From positions 2,108,001 through 2,172,000 of the forward strand of contig NZ_CP036348.1 in assembly GCF_007753095.1 (NCBI RefSeq): 64,000 bases of DNA. Direction: 5' to 3'. This document shows, in pieces, positions 25,201-34,949 of this stretch. This DNA comes from Rosistilla carotiformis. Lineage in GTDB: Bacteria; Planctomycetota; Planctomycetia; Pirellulales; Pirellulaceae. How positions within the stretch are numbered: position 1 is the first letter of the stretch; the number at the start of each line of letters is the position of its first letter. The position numbers and the translations under genes are program-made. Below the pieces are notes generated by a model, which saw only the letters and a program-made list of their open reading frames with translations, ran no database searches and had not been told where the DNA came from.

Positions 25201-28200
25201 ACATCGATGATGTTCCCGGTCGCTTGGTAGTCGCCGTGGGTGACCGCCGATTGATAGTTCAACTGGGACAGCCGAACCGCTTCGTCCCAATGGCCCAATC
25301 GATAGTACGACGCCGCAAGCTGGTACCGTGCGATATGGACTTCCCAGTAGTCTCCGGTCCGTTCCAAAATCTGGACCGCCAAACGCGATTGTTCAATACA
25401 GTCTTCAAACCGCGCGAACGAATACAGCAAGATGCTGAAGAAGTTGCGAGATTGCCCCTGTCCCCAAAGGTCGTCGAGTTTCTTGCGCATCTCGAGCGAT
25501 CGCTTCGCGTACTGGATGCCTCGTGTTTCCCAACGCAGCAAGGACATCGCCGGCGCATGTTCGGAATAAGCCTGTGCCAGATACGGATTGGCCGGATAAC
25601 GTTCCGCCGCGTTCATGCCTCGTAGATGTGCCCACAGGGTGTGGTATTGGTCGCGTGTGTACCAATAGGCATGGGCGATCTGGCTGTACAACGCAAACGT
25701 CATCTTTTCGGAGTCGGTCGGTTCGCCGCGTCGACGCCCACAGGTCGAAGGGAACAGAGAATTTCGGATCTGCCGGGTCAGTTCGATACCGATGTTCCAA
25801 GCGAGCTGCAATTTGTTGCGGCAGACGGTCTGCCCCAGCTGTTTGAGCGACGCCTCAAAATAGTCGACCGCTTGATCTTTATTGCCCCGTTTAAATTGCA
25901 ATTCCCCCCGTTTCATCGCCACGCGGGCGTGGTCCTGATCGACCACCGCACTTTGAGCTGCGGCCTCCAACCATTGTTCGGTTTCGTTGTATTCGCCGCG
26001 AAGCATCAAAACCTCACTCATCATCATTTCGATTTGATGACGGGTGACGCTATCGGCGTGTTGCAACGCGCGGGTCGCGATCGAGAGCTGGGTTTGGGCG
26101 CTGACCAGCGAGAAGCTTTTCAGCGCGACCTGCGCAGCGCGGAGCGCGTACGGGAGCGCTTCGACGTGCATCTCCGCGGCGTCGAAATGATAAGCGATGT
26201 CGAAGACACGATCGGGAACGTGCGATTCCAAATAGCGTCCCAGTTGTCCATGCATCGCCCGTTGAGTCTCTTGGGAGATACCACTCAAAACCGCAGCACG
26301 GATCTTGTCGTGGACAAACGAAAACTTGCTGTTGGGACGACTCCAAACCAATCGATGGGCGCGGGCGGACTTAAAGGCCACATGCGCATCGGCCATTTCC
26401 ATCCCTGCCAAACTCGCTGCGGCATCGAGACTGAAGTCGTGACCGATCACCGCGGCGGCATTCAACAGGCTTCGCGAGCTGTTGGGCAACCGCGTTAAAC
26501 GATCGACCAAGATCTCGCTGGAATTGTCGGCCGCTTGGAATGTCGACAGCCGTTCGTGATCGATTGCCCAGGCTTCGTTTTCGACCGTTAAAACATTTGA
26601 TTCCAGCATCCCTCGCAAGACGGCCGCCGCCATGAAGGGGCTGCCTTCGGCGTACTTCTGCACGACTTCGATCGCAACGCTTGGCAGCGGGCCCGCCATC
26701 GATAAGGCGAGTTGCTTGACTGCGTGAAGACTCAACGGTCCCAGCGTGGTGAGATGAGAAACGCGCAGCGCACGCTGCATGTCTTGACGGCATGGCTCAT
26801 AGGGACGCATCACCGCCAGCAGGAACAGGTGGCGCGCCTCGGCTTCACAGATCTCCGTTAACACGCGCATCGATTGATCGTCGATCCATTGGCAATCATC
26901 CAGCGTCAACATCACGCAACGATCGGCGGTCCCCAGCCCAGACAGCAACGTTCGAAACGCCAGGATCACGCGTCCCTGCCCCAGTTCATCCGGGCCGGAC
27001 AACCGAGTTCCGGTCCAACCGAGCACATCGGCGATCGCGGGCATCGCGGTGATCACTTCCTCGCGAAAGTCCTCCATCCGCCGGATCGTCTGTTCGCGCA
27101 GCTCCGCGTCGTTGACGAGAAATTTCGCCAGTTGATCGATCATCTGCAACCAACACGCGTTCGGCTGTTGGGCCGCGTGCTGCGAAGATCTTCCGTTGAG
27201 GATCAGGAAGCCTTTTCTGGCCGCGACGCTAGAGATCTCATGCAGCATCCGGGTCTTTCCCATCCCCGATTCGCTGGTCATTAAGATCTTATGGAATCGA
27301 CCACAAATCGCGTCTTCAACCCCCAGTCGCAGTTCATTGGTCTGTTCCTGCCGCCCGACGAATGCCGGTTCGATCAACACGGTTCGCCGATCGGCGGTGC
27401 CGATCACGAACTTCGGCGCGACAATCCCCGCTTCGATGAAGGAGAGGATTTTATCGACATCAAACAACGCAGCGCGGGCCGATTGGTAGCGGTCGCGCGG
27501 TTCTTTGCAGATCAATTTTTCGATGAACTTGATCACTAGATCGGGGGTCTCGACCGAAAAGCGTTCGGCCGCGGGATCCGACGTCATGTGTTGATAGAGG
27601 ATGTCGTTGACCTCTCCATCAAACGCTGGGACTCCCGTCAGACAGGTGTTGAGCACATGTCCCAGCGAATACAGATCGGAGACTTCGCCGATGTCGTGAT
27701 CGATTACTCCCGAAAGTTCGGGAGACATGTACGACGCGAATTCGCGGCTCAGCGCGTCGTTGCCTCCCAATGCGTCGGCAGATCGAAGTGGCAGGTATCC
27801 ACATAAAACGGCCAGTCCATCGGGGCGGATGACAATCTTTGAAGGGCGAATGTCCCGTTGAATGCAGCCGATCTGGTGAATGCCGTCCAACGCGGTCAAC
27901 AGGTCCCGCGCAATCCGCATCGTGTCGCGCGGTGTGAATCGCGCGTTGCCAATCCGCGCTGACAGTAACGTTCCTGGCACATGAGGATAGACAATCCGCA
28001 GATGCTCTTCGCCGAGCTCGAATTCCAAGGGGCGGGAATAGGTTTCACAACAGATTCCCGAGGTCAAGCGAACTTCGTTCATGAACCGCGCCAGTCCGCT
28101 TTCGCGAAAAAACCGCTTGGGAACTTCACGCAGCACCACCCGCTCGCCCGTTTGCAAATCCTTAGCAAAGCAGGCATCGACCATCGATCCATCAGACAAC

Positions 28201-28268
28201 CGGTCGAGAACCTGGTATCGGTTCTCGTGGGTGGCAACGGTTGCGTCAGGAACAATGGGGTGTGTCAT
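22278..28268 (-). CDS. Giant kinase-like/AAA/TPR/GAF hybrid histidine kinase
   Basis: This 1996-residue cytoplasmic signalling protein was read from ATG 28268-28266. Domains in order: (1) a protein-kinase-like fold, about 17-270, where the catalytic loop reads Q-R-D-I-R-P-S-K (Asp139) but no D-F-G is present (L-C-G-Y takes its place) and no glycine loop is clear, so it is probably a pseudokinase; (2) an AAA/STAND-type ATPase, about 300-650, with Walker A S-G-M-G-K-T (Lys338); (3) TPR-like helices, about 670-1200; (4) a GAF-like sensor, about 1235-1375; (5) a coiled coil; (6) a histidine kinase with S-H-E-I-R-T-P (His1443), N-box L-V-G-N-A-V-K-F and G-x-G-L; (7) a receiver with D-D at 1701-1702 and phospho-acceptor Asp1747; (8) an HPt domain (S-H-W-I-K-G-S-G, His1908). 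This makes a complete intramolecular phosphorelay. It stands alone. Confidence 0.85.
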   Translation of the reverse strand: MTHPIVPDATVATHENRYQVLDRLSDGSMVDACFAKDLQTGERVVLREVPKRFFRESGLARFMNEVRLTSGICCETYSRPLEFELGEEHLRIVYPHVPGTLLSARIGNARFTPRDTMRIARDLLTALDGIHQIGCIQRDIRPSKIVIRPDGLAVLCGYLPLRSADALGGNDALSREFASYMSPELSGVIDHDIGEVSDLYSLGHVLNTCLTGVPAFDGEVNDILYQHMTSDPAAERFSVETPDLVIKFIEKLICKEPRDRYQSARAALFDVDKILSFIEAGIVAPKFVIGTADRRTVLIEPAFVGRQEQTNELRLGVEDAICGRFHKILMTSESGMGKTRMLHEISSVAARKGFLILNGRSSQHAAQQPNACWLQMIDQLAKFLVNDAELREQTIRRMEDFREEVITAMPAIADVLGWTGTRLSGPDELGQGRVILAFRTLLSGLGTADRCVMLTLDDCQWIDDQSMRVLTEICEAEARHLFLLAVMRPYEPCRQDMQRALRVSHLTTLGPLSLHAVKQLALSMAGPLPSVAIEVVQKYAEGSPFMAAAVLRGMLESNVLTVENEAWAIDHERLSTFQAADNSSEILVDRLTRLPNSSRSLLNAAAVIGHDFSLDAAASLAGMEMADAHVAFKSARAHRLVWSRPNSKFSFVHDKIRAAVLSGISQETQRAMHGQLGRYLESHVPDRVFDIAYHFDAAEMHVEALPYALRAAQVALKSFSLVSAQTQLSIATRALQHADSVTRHQIEMMMSEVLMLRGEYNETEQWLEAAAQSAVVDQDHARVAMKRGELQFKRGNKDQAVDYFEASLKQLGQTVCRNKLQLAWNIGIELTRQIRNSLFPSTCGRRRGEPTDSEKMTFALYSQIAHAYWYTRDQYHTLWAHLRGMNAAERYPANPYLAQAYSEHAPAMSLLRWETRGIQYAKRSLEMRKKLDDLWGQGQSRNFFSILLYSFARFEDCIEQSRLAVQILERTGDYWEVHIARYQLAASYYRLGHWDEAVRLSQLNYQSAVTHGDYQATGNIIDVWARAANGDLPAEILQTELQRDVIDAQRGCQTRLACGVREYYLGRFSAAVAMFESAIEIAEQAEVCNTYISPCYTWLCSGLRKQFEAQPAKSIAVQKQRIQQLASAAKKALAFGKRFPNELPHALRETAAVLAMAGRNRQAKRYFQRSLDVAARQSAQLEHAQSMVLRAEFAAELGWETDHEALAHAVDLLSRLKFATEKVAEEGSLSLFDRFDSLLASGRRIATSVMPSEIYREVGVAAKKILRGEQAFVIVISPDGEAPVTCPEGQVFDTDLLAETQRKMATVVRDEENCIDRGFATKCQGSFLCSPIEVQGQVSAFLYITNKRFTDLFGSDEIRIAEYLVSFAGAGLERADSFQQLHDLNQNLEAKVQDRIIAVVERSKELERTTKQLHKTKEKFQRAKEAAENANRAKSEFLARMSHEIRTPITGILGFSELLLRGIVTHEDDRTSHLETIHSNGTHLLQLLDDILDISKIEADKVEIERVPCAPTQLINEIVRSLRSKAIQKEIALTFQIDSPIPETIVSDPTRFRQIVTNLVGNAVKFTETGGVTVHLNSKGDPLAPSHLEVSVDDTGAGMTAEQMSRIFEPFVQADTSTTRKHGGTGLGLSIGKRLAEALGGSLSISSTLNVGTQFTFTLPIENLAGTRMLSPEEATAFASQTRTQEFRKADVSGTRVLIVDDCETNRNLMTFLLHDAGSEVITATNGQEAVDLLIEQGQAVDIVLMDMQMPIMDGYTAARTLRARGYNRPIVALTANAMVGDEAKCRQAGCTHYLTKPIDLDALLQIVRIGANASNTALTTDVPLANRVTDPVPSKTLIVSPPDSEADERVAQQPSFPTPSQRDTPILPNDWRCEFACFLIDRVANALPRMLDASAGNNFDEIARQSHWIKGSGDSVGLAQLSMLAASCETAVDERNAMQVQDTLQQMQRFVDDAQRERASKTANAPRVLENATSHRSIFPWRRTRHASPGAGQPR

Positions 28269-28791
28269 GAACTTGACCGCGTTCAGTGCAGACCTAATGC
28301 GAGACGACCGTGGCAGCTTGCGTCGACAAGGCAAACCGTCACTAGAGGAAATGGATCGTAATGGCAAAGGGGCGTTGCCGGCTGCCGAAGTTTAGGCCCT
28401 ATTCTTGGCGCTAGCCCAAAAAAAATGGGAACGCTCGACTTGACTATCACGTTTCCCTATCTGTCCCTCCAGATGACGCCACCCCCTTAACGGAGATGCA
28501 GTCTCTGGCGAACGTACTGCTTCCTGTTGGGCGTTCGTAGAAAATGCTTGGGATTCGCGAACTCTATAGAGTTGGTCGATCGTTTCTAACGCGCCGACGT
28601 GCCTTGAAAAACTTTGTAGTTCCCATCCACATGAGGTAGGAACGACGTCTCATAGTATTTGCCGCAAACTCCTTCGCGGGACCAGCGTCACGAAGCTTGC
28701 TAATTAGCATCGAATCTATCGCGAAGCGAATCGTCTCTCGTTGGCTTCGAACGATTGCTTCTTGTCCATACTTTTCATTTGAGGTTCGGTG
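28269..28791. other. Divergent intergenic region
   Basis: About 520 bases between the giant kinase and the fusion gene, without a supportable gene. It contains the 14-base perfect palindrome AACTCTATAGAGTT at 28560-28573. Confidence 0.55.
28560..28573. promoter_or_regulatory. 14-base palindrome, possible operator
   Basis: AACTCTATAGAGTT is a perfect dyad about 220 bases upstream of the fusion gene's start and about 290 bases upstream of the kinase start. Binding by a dimeric regulator is possible, but nothing else supports it. Confidence 0.3.
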
Positions 28792-30192
28792 ATGGTCGGT
28801 TCACAGGTCGGGCATGCGGCGATTTCTTGGCAGCAAGATTATGCAGATCGCATGAATCCCACGTTGGTCACAGGTTTGTTGCATGAAGCGGTGCCGGCCC
28901 TAAAGTCGATCGATTGGCGGATCACCGAAGTGCGTGAAGGGATGTGCGTCACCGAGTTGCCGCTGTGTTATGCGTCGACCAATCAACATGGCACGCATCA
29001 GGCAGCATTGATCTCATTGTCCGCCGACTACACCGGCGGGATCGCGTTAGCATCTCTATTACGTGCAGTGCCTATTGTGGGGGTGCATCCATGCCACGAA
29101 GACGATTCCGCATCGCTGTGGCTGGCGTCGATGGATGTTAAATACCGGATCCCAAGCACCGGGCATCTGCGTGGCGTGTGTGAAGTTCCCGAGTCGTTAG
29201 TGAACAAAGTTCGGCAACGTTACTTTGCGGGCAAACGGGTATTGGTCACATTGCCGGTAACCTTCACTGCCAATGGCGATGTGGTCGCCGAAGCGGAGAT
29301 GAAATACTTTGCGCAGCCTTCAATCCAGTTGAGGCCGACCAAAGAACAGCCGCAAATCTCACCGTTGTACAAGCACAAACTGAAATCGTCGGCACGGATG
29401 ATCGCCGGTTTGCGTGCCTCTTCACAACACGAGCACCTACGTCTGGACGCCGGACACGAACGGCAAGCGGCGGGTCCGCATGGCGAATTGCTGGCGATGC
29501 GGCTTTGTCGCGTCTTGCCACAGCTGCAAGATATGGTGTTGGCGCGAACGGCGCACATCGATCAAACGATCACCGATGTCGAAAATCTACAACAGGTGGT
29601 GATCTTGGGGGCCGGTTTGGATATGCGTCCGTTCCGTTTGTTCGCGGGCGATCGGAAGCCCATCTATTTTGAATTGGATCTGCCCGAGATGCTCGAAGAG
29701 CGAACGCGCGTGATCTCTCAAATGAAAGATCGCCCTGACGTTCGTCGTCGGATGGTTGGTGCCGATTTTAAACAGGACGACGTCGCGCGTCTGTTGTTGG
29801 AGCATCCGGACTTCGATCCCCAGCTTCCCACCGTGGTGGTCTACGAAGGCTGTTCGATGTATTTCAGCAAAGCGGAAAACCGTCGGATTCTGAATGCCGC
29901 CAGCGAGTGGTTGGGCCATCGAGACAGTCGCATCTGGTGCGACTTTGTCACCCAAGGCGTCGTCGATGGAACGTCGCAACATCCCGCGGTCGCTAAGTTT
30001 CTCGAGGGAATGGAGGAGCTGGGAGAGCGGTTTATTTTTGGTTGTGATCGGCCCGCCGAACTCCTCCGTCAATGTGGATTCGCGACGACCGAAACCACCC
30101 CCTCGGGGCAACATCTTCGGTCGACCGATCCGCTACTTTCGGAATACCAGTTCGCGGTATCGACTGGCGTCCGCCCAACGAAACCGCGTTAA
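28792..30192 (+). CDS. Hotdog-fold (YiiD_C/DUF4442-like) and LCM-type methyltransferase fusion protein
   Basis: This 466-residue two-domain protein starts at ATG 28792, seven bases after GAGG. Residues of about 20-180 look like a hotdog-fold thioesterase-type domain of the DUF4442/YiiD_C group: Y-A-S-T-N-Q-H-G-T-H-Q-A-A-L near 60, S-A-D-Y-T-G-G-I-A near 78, and a closing G-D-V-V-A-E-A-E-M-K-Y-F near 165. Residues of about 200-460 match class I SAM-dependent methyltransferases of the leucine carboxyl methyltransferase type: V-V-I-L-G-A-G-L-D-M-R-P-F-R near 268, F-E-L-D-L-P-E-M near 291 and V-V-V-Y-E-G-C-S-M-Y-F near 345. The pairing suggests one acyl-chain substrate handled twice, but this is inference. 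Confidence 0.78.
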   Translation: MVGSQVGHAAISWQQDYADRMNPTLVTGLLHEAVPALKSIDWRITEVREGMCVTELPLCYASTNQHGTHQAALISLSADYTGGIALASLLRAVPIVGVHPCHEDDSASLWLASMDVKYRIPSTGHLRGVCEVPESLVNKVRQRYFAGKRVLVTLPVTFTANGDVVAEAEMKYFAQPSIQLRPTKEQPQISPLYKHKLKSSARMIAGLRASSQHEHLRLDAGHERQAAGPHGELLAMRLCRVLPQLQDMVLARTAHIDQTITDVENLQQVVILGAGLDMRPFRLFAGDRKPIYFELDLPEMLEERTRVISQMKDRPDVRRRMVGADFKQDDVARLLLEHPDFDPQLPTVVVYEGCSMYFSKAENRRILNAASEWLGHRDSRIWCDFVTQGVVDGTSQHPAVAKFLEGMEELGERFIFGCDRPAELLRQCGFATTETTPSGQHLRSTDPLLSEYQFAVSTGVRPTKPR

Positions 30193-30423
30193 CGCCGTCG
30201 CTTGGCCCACCGCCATCGCACCAAGCGCTTGTTGTGTTGCGGAAGATAAGACGGTGGTGCGAACTGTGCGGTGATGGAGCCCGCACCGCGGAGTAGGACT
30301 TCCGCAAATTTATGGCAATCAGTGCATAAGACAAACGGCCTCTTCCCCACAGGTCGATAAAGCTATCACAGACCGAACGGAACATGGATTCGTTCTCTCG
30401 TCGATTTTTGTGGGGCAGCAATC

Positions 30424-31698
30424 ATGGCAACCGATTCACGTTGCATTGTATTGGCTCAAAGCTTGGTCTTGTTGTTGGCAGCGACAGGGGTTTGTTTTGG
30501 ACAAGGGGCAATCGTTTCATCCGCGGGCCCGGTTCATCGTGGGATGGGAGGCGCATCGACGGCCGCGCCGATCAGCGCCCTCGGCGCGCTGTATTGGAAC
30601 CCTGCCACGATCAGTGGGATGGAACATGGTGAGCTGGAAGTCGGAATGGATGTGTTGTTCACACAACATCGCATCGATTCATCGTACAGCCCCTACAGCG
30701 GTTCCACCGAAGCCGAACCGGGAACGTATCCGATCCCAAATATCGGTTGGGTGCACCATCTGGAGAACTCTCCCGTCACGATCGGTTTGAGTGTCAACGC
30801 CGTCGCCGGCTTCAAGACCAACCTGCAATCCAGCCTGACCAACCCGGTCCTGCTGCCTCAGCCCTACGGTTTGGGGCAAGTCAGTTCGGAGGCCTCGTTC
30901 CTTCAGATCGCCCCCGTCCTCTCGTACGCCGTGACCGATCAATTTTCAATCGGCGGCGGGCCGATCGTCACCAGCGGCCAAGTCGGGATCGAACCGTTCG
31001 TCTTTGATTCGGCCAACGCCAACCGGACGTATTCCTCGGGCCGATCGTCACGTTATCACTGGGGTGGCGGTTTGCAGCTGGGAGCCTACTACATCGCCAA
31101 CGACGCGTGGCGTTTTGGTGCGTCCTTCAAAAGCCCCTCTTGGATGGAATCGTTTGAGTTCTATGGAGAGGATGAAAACGGAGCCCCACGGCAGATGAGC
31201 GCCGATATCGATCTACCGATGATCGTGTCGTTGGGAACCGCCTACGCCGGATTCGACAAATGGTTGTTGGCGTTGGATCTCCGCTATATCGATTATGCCA
31301 ACGCCGACGGCTTTGGCGATCCGGCCGAATTTGACAGCACCGGGCGGCTGAAAGGTCTCGATTGGAGCAGCATCATGTCCGTCGCGATCGGTGCCCAGCG
31401 TGCCCTGGGCGAACGGACCTTTATCCGATGCGGTTACTCCTACAATCAAAATCCGATCCAAGACAGCGAGTCGTTCTATAACGTCGCCACGCCGTTGATC
31501 TATGAGCACACACTCAGTGTCGGTGGATCGTACCAGTTGAACGAAACCTTGGCGCTCAACATGGCCTATTCGCACTTTTTCGAAAATTCACGGACCGGTC
31601 CGATCGTCAATCCCGTCGCCGGTCCGTTGCCCGGATCGTCGGTGACCAACGAAATGCAGGCCAACGTGCTCAGCTTTGGTATCCTGATGCGACAATAG
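30424..31698 (+). CDS. OmpP1/FadL/TodX-type outer-membrane transporter
   Basis: This 424-residue protein has a signal peptide (A-Q-S-L-V-L-L-L-A-A-T-G-V-C-F-G) and the FadL hallmark just after it: G-A-I-V-S-S-A-G-P-V-H-R-G-M-G-G-A-S-T-A-A. The N-P-A-T motif near residue 59 (Y-W-N-P-A-T-I-S-G) is the typical hatch element. Strand segments such as R-F-G-A-S-F-K-S-P and W-L-L-A-L-D-L-R-Y-I-D-Y follow. FadL proteins carry long-chain fatty acids or aromatic hydrocarbons across the outer membrane; the substrate is unknown here. It starts with ATG 30424. It follows the thioesterase-like/methyltransferase gene by 230 bases on the same strand, a mild hint of lipid-related context. Confidence 0.85.
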   Translation: MATDSRCIVLAQSLVLLLAATGVCFGQGAIVSSAGPVHRGMGGASTAAPISALGALYWNPATISGMEHGELEVGMDVLFTQHRIDSSYSPYSGSTEAEPGTYPIPNIGWVHHLENSPVTIGLSVNAVAGFKTNLQSSLTNPVLLPQPYGLGQVSSEASFLQIAPVLSYAVTDQFSIGGGPIVTSGQVGIEPFVFDSANANRTYSSGRSSRYHWGGGLQLGAYYIANDAWRFGASFKSPSWMESFEFYGEDENGAPRQMSADIDLPMIVSLGTAYAGFDKWLLALDLRYIDYANADGFGDPAEFDSTGRLKGLDWSSIMSVAIGAQRALGERTFIRCGYSYNQNPIQDSESFYNVATPLIYEHTLSVGGSYQLNETLALNMAYSHFFENSRTGPIVNPVAGPLPGSSVTNEMQANVLSFGILMRQ

Positions 31699-31715
31699 GG
31701 AGCGGGCTTTGGGCG

Positions 31716-33077
31716 TTAACGTTCGACGAGCGCACGGCAGATCATCGCCAAACTGGCTTCATCGCGTAATTGCATGACAGCGATTCCGCTGGCAACCAAC
31801 GGTCCGGCGGCTTTGCTGTAGTCATCGATTTCAAAGGTGTTGATGATCGCTATCACCGCCCAGCCGCGGCGTTTAAATCCGGCCAGCACTTCCGCCGCCG
31901 CAGCGTCACATTTTTGCATGATCACGATCAGCGTCGTGTCGCGCGACAACCGCGATTCCACTTCCAGGAACGTCTGCGCTAGACTCAGCCCATCGGTGAT
32001 CTCCAGCCGCGCCAACATCCGATGCACGTCGCGATAGTGAACCGGGCCGCGTTGCGCTGGAATGCAGACCGGTTTCAGATGCGCATCGACCTCATGCATT
32101 TTCAAATGTTGTGTGGCGGCATCGCGGGTGCGGTAGTCGGTCATGAATCCTTCGGTCCGGATTCGGTCGGCGGCATCGCGCCCGTTGGAGACCAATCCGA
32201 AAGGTTGGTTCATCTGATACAACGCGTTGCTGATCGACGCGGCCAACGTGATCGCCAATTCGCTGCGGACCGGTTCGTGTTGCCGAGGATTGGTGTCGCG
32301 ATGCAGATCGACGACCAACGTCGCACCGGCGATGCTGGACGCTTCGTAGATCTTGCTGTGCAGTTCCCCGGTCCGCGCGGTCGCCGACCAATGGACTCGC
32401 CGCATCGGATCGCCCGGTTGCCATTGGCGAATGCCGACGACGCGCGTGGGATCGTCCATTAACGGATGCGTCATCCGGATCTCGCCGATCGGACGCCGCG
32501 ATTGTACATCATAACCGTCCAGCGGCACCACGCGGGGCATCACAAGAAGATATTGCGGCACCGCGCCAACCCGATAGCGACGGTTGAGTCCCATCAGGTC
32601 GCCGGTTTCCAAGACCGTTGGACCGATCTGATAATACCCGCGACGATTGCACGTGATTTCGTAGCGGATCGTGTCGGTCTGCCCCGCGGACAATGAGAGC
32701 ACTCGAATCCGATCCCCTTCGATTTGCAAGGCGGGCACTTTGTGAATCAACGCGTCGCGCGGCAGTAGATCTTCAGCCAACAGCCACGGAATCAAGACCT
32801 TGCCCGTGTTTTGGATCTCAATCGCGATCGGCACGACTTGGCCGATGTCCGCTTCCAAGGGGCCGCTAGCGCGATGCGCCCGCGGCGCGGCGGACCAAGT
32901 GTTGGTCAACCATCGGCTGACGGCAACGACCGCGATCGCGCTGTAGGCGGTGTACAGCAACAGCGACGAACCGAAAAGCATTCCGATCAACAACACCGCC
33001 GCCCCCAAGGCGATCCATTTGAATGATCCCTCGGGTTGATTCCGACGCGAATCGGTGGCGGAGGACGCGGCGGTCAT
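31716..33077 (-). CDS. DUF58 domain protein
   Basis: This 453-residue membrane protein has a hydrophobic pair of helices near residues 20-55 (I-A-L-G-A-A-V-L-L-I-G-M-L-F-G). A beta-rich middle follows, then the DUF58 core: I-R-Q-W-Q-P-G-D-P-M-R-R-V-H-W-S-A-T-A-R near residue 220, the defining W-x-P-G-D...I-x-W-x-A-x-A-R pattern, followed by a VWA-like end (L-V-V-D-L-H-R-D). DUF58 proteins usually work with MoxR AAA ATPases in envelope-stress or protein-maturation systems. Its ATG overlaps the stop of the moxR gene upstream on the same strand (four bases), so they are translationally coupled. Confidence 0.9.
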   Translation of the reverse strand: MTAASSATDSRRNQPEGSFKWIALGAAVLLIGMLFGSSLLLYTAYSAIAVVAVSRWLTNTWSAAPRAHRASGPLEADIGQVVPIAIEIQNTGKVLIPWLLAEDLLPRDALIHKVPALQIEGDRIRVLSLSAGQTDTIRYEITCNRRGYYQIGPTVLETGDLMGLNRRYRVGAVPQYLLVMPRVVPLDGYDVQSRRPIGEIRMTHPLMDDPTRVVGIRQWQPGDPMRRVHWSATARTGELHSKIYEASSIAGATLVVDLHRDTNPRQHEPVRSELAITLAASISNALYQMNQPFGLVSNGRDAADRIRTEGFMTDYRTRDAATQHLKMHEVDAHLKPVCIPAQRGPVHYRDVHRMLARLEITDGLSLAQTFLEVESRLSRDTTLIVIMQKCDAAAAEVLAGFKRRGWAVIAIINTFEIDDYSKAAGPLVASGIAVMQLRDEASLAMICRALVER

Positions 33078-34045
33078 GCTTCGCCGACCGTGGGGACTGC
33101 GATCTCACCGAGGATCGATTCCATCACGTTTTCGGCCGTGATCTTGCGCAATCGGCTTTCCGGACGGACGATGATCCGATGGTTCATCACAGGGCCGACA
33201 ATCCGTTTGACATCGTCGGGCTGCACAAAGCTGCGGCCGCGGATCGCTGCCATCGCTTGAGCGCAGCGGAACAAGGCGATGGTCGCGCGAGGCGACGCTC
33301 CCAACGCAAGGTCCTCGTGATCGCGGGTGTCATGCACAATTTGCAATATGTATTCGCGGACCAACCGGTCGACGTGGACGCGCCGCACCGTGTTTTGGCA
33401 CGCCACCAATTGCTGCGCCGTGGCGACCGGTTTGAGCGTATCGATCGGATGCTGGACTTGCAGCAATTCGAGCATCCGCAACTCTTCTTCCAGCGAAGGG
33501 TAGCCGAGTGAAAACCGCATCAAAAAGCGATCCAGTTGCGCTTCGGGCAGCGGAAAGGTCCCCTCGTGGTCGACGGGATTTTGCGTGGCGACGACCAGAA
33601 ACGGGGGCTCCAGGGGGTATGTCGTCCCGTCGACGGTAACACGCGATTCGGCCATCGCTTCCAACAGCGCCGCCTGCGTCCGCGGCGTGGCGCGGTTGAT
33701 CTCATCGGCGAGAAACAACTGGGTGAACAACGGCCCTTTGCGAAACTCAAACTCACCACTCTTCTGATTGAAAATCGACGTCCCGGAGATGTCCGATGGC
33801 AGCAGGTCGGGAGTGCACTGGATGCGTTTGAACTTGCAGCCGACGCTTTTGGCGAGGGCCCGGGCGAGCATCGTTTTGGCCACGCCAGGAACGTCTTCCA
33901 ACAGAATGTGCCCGCTGGAGAACCACGCGACCAGGGAGAGCACCAATTGCTTGCGTTTTCCGACGATGGCGAGTTCGACGTTGCTGATGATCCGTTTGGA
34001 AAGCTCGGTAACTTCCGTCACATTGGGCGGTGTGGGTTGAGACAT
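33074..34045 (-). CDS. MoxR family AAA ATPase
   Basis: This 323-residue AAA+ ATPase of the MoxR family acts as a chaperone-like motor for protein complex assembly. Walker A reads E-D-V-P-G-V-A-K-T near residue 56, Walker B L-F-L-A-D-E-I-N-R near 112, and sensor 1 F-L-V-V-A-T-Q-N-P near 148. The late motif G-A-S-P-R-A-T near 250 is typical of the family. The ATG is at 34045-34043 and its stop overlaps the start of the DUF58 gene, forming the common MoxR-DUF58 pair. The VWA and transglutaminase partners often found with this pair are not adjacent; the only VWA gene in the window is at 41282. Confidence 0.93.
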   Translation of the reverse strand: MSQPTPPNVTEVTELSKRIISNVELAIVGKRKQLVLSLVAWFSSGHILLEDVPGVAKTMLARALAKSVGCKFKRIQCTPDLLPSDISGTSIFNQKSGEFEFRKGPLFTQLFLADEINRATPRTQAALLEAMAESRVTVDGTTYPLEPPFLVVATQNPVDHEGTFPLPEAQLDRFLMRFSLGYPSLEEELRMLELLQVQHPIDTLKPVATAQQLVACQNTVRRVHVDRLVREYILQIVHDTRDHEDLALGASPRATIALFRCAQAMAAIRGRSFVQPDDVKRIVGPVMNHRIIVRPESRLRKITAENVMESILGEIAVPTVGEA

Positions 34046-34321
34046 GGTGGATTCGGAGGGCCCAGAAACGGTGCATCGGTCAATGGAAACGCAGGCTCGA
34101 AGCCCTATTGTGGACTAGATCGACGTCGAATGCGATATGTTTGCTAGCGCGGAAATTCTTCGACTTCCACAGCTTTGCCGGGTACGAATCGTTGGACCTG
34201 CCTTGGTGTGTGTGCCGAAAAGGTTGATTAGAGAATCCGAACCGATTGCGTTGCGAAAGCGGGCGACGCAAAGGGTTCCCCGCATTTCGAGGGAACGCAA
34301 CCCAAGTGAAAGGTTAGTTTC
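34046..34321. other. Divergent region between moxR and the flagellar genes
   Basis: This 276-base non-coding stretch contains a small hairpin (GTTCCC with GGGAAC, at about 34275-34296) just before the flgN-like gene. AAAGG (34309-34313) is the ribosome-binding site for that gene. No recognisable sigma-28 or sigma-54 promoter was seen. Confidence 0.5.
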
Positions 34322-34804
34322 ATGCTGAACTGGATGGCCGACGTCGACACCTATTTGCAACAGCTCAATGAGACGTCCGAAGCCTTGGCGGGCACTCTTG
34401 TCGGATTGGAACAAGCGACCCGCAAAGCCGCCAGCGAAGAGATCCACAACCAGTGCGCGAAACTGGGCAGCCTGCTGCGAGTGCTGCAACAACAGCTGGC
34501 TCAGCGGGAGGCGTTGTTAATCGAATTCCCCGACGCCGCCGATGCCGCTCCGGTCAGTCTGCAAGCGGCACTGAGCACGGTCAAGCACTCCGGTGCTGTC
34601 GAGATGGTCAAGCGTTGTGCGGTGATCAGCACCGAACTGCAAGGGCTGCATCAGAAGGCGATTGCGTTGTTTGTCGGCCAATATCACCTGAGCAATATGA
34701 CCGAAGAATTTTTACGCTTGATGTCGGGCGTGTCGGCCAAACCGATCACTTATGACAAGACGGATGACGAGGCTGGCGGCAGCTTCTTGGATCGCGCCGC
34801 ATGA
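34322..34804 (+). CDS. FlgN-like flagellar export chaperone (by position and form)
   Basis: This 160-residue mostly helical protein starts with ATG 34322. FlgN proteins are about 140-160-residue coiled-coil chaperones that keep FlgK and FlgL unfolded for secretion, and the gene normally sits directly before flgK. Here flgK starts 146 bases downstream on the same strand. The body is helical and polar (Q-Q-L-N-E-T-S-E-A-L-A-G-T-L, Q-Q-Q-L-A-Q-R-E-A-L-L-I-E-F), with a late amphipathic segment. The assignment rests on the helical form and neighbourhood, because sequence identity within FlgN is always low. Residues near the C terminus (S-V-S-A-K-P-I-T) may be the disordered tail seen in such chaperones. 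Confidence 0.6.
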   Translation: MLNWMADVDTYLQQLNETSEALAGTLVGLEQATRKAASEEIHNQCAKLGSLLRVLQQQLAQREALLIEFPDAADAAPVSLQAALSTVKHSGAVEMVKRCAVISTELQGLHQKAIALFVGQYHLSNMTEEFLRLMSGVSAKPITYDKTDDEAGGSFLDRAA

Positions 34805-34949
34805 ACGGCAACGGGCCGCGGCGTCGCGAGAAACGATCGATTGCAGTGCCTTTGGGCGAGCCGTGCTCGCGGGCTGGTTTTCAACCCTGCCATGACCGCC
34901 GCGCGCCGCGACGCCATGTCACCGTTTCTCAATATGTAAGTCTATCGCC

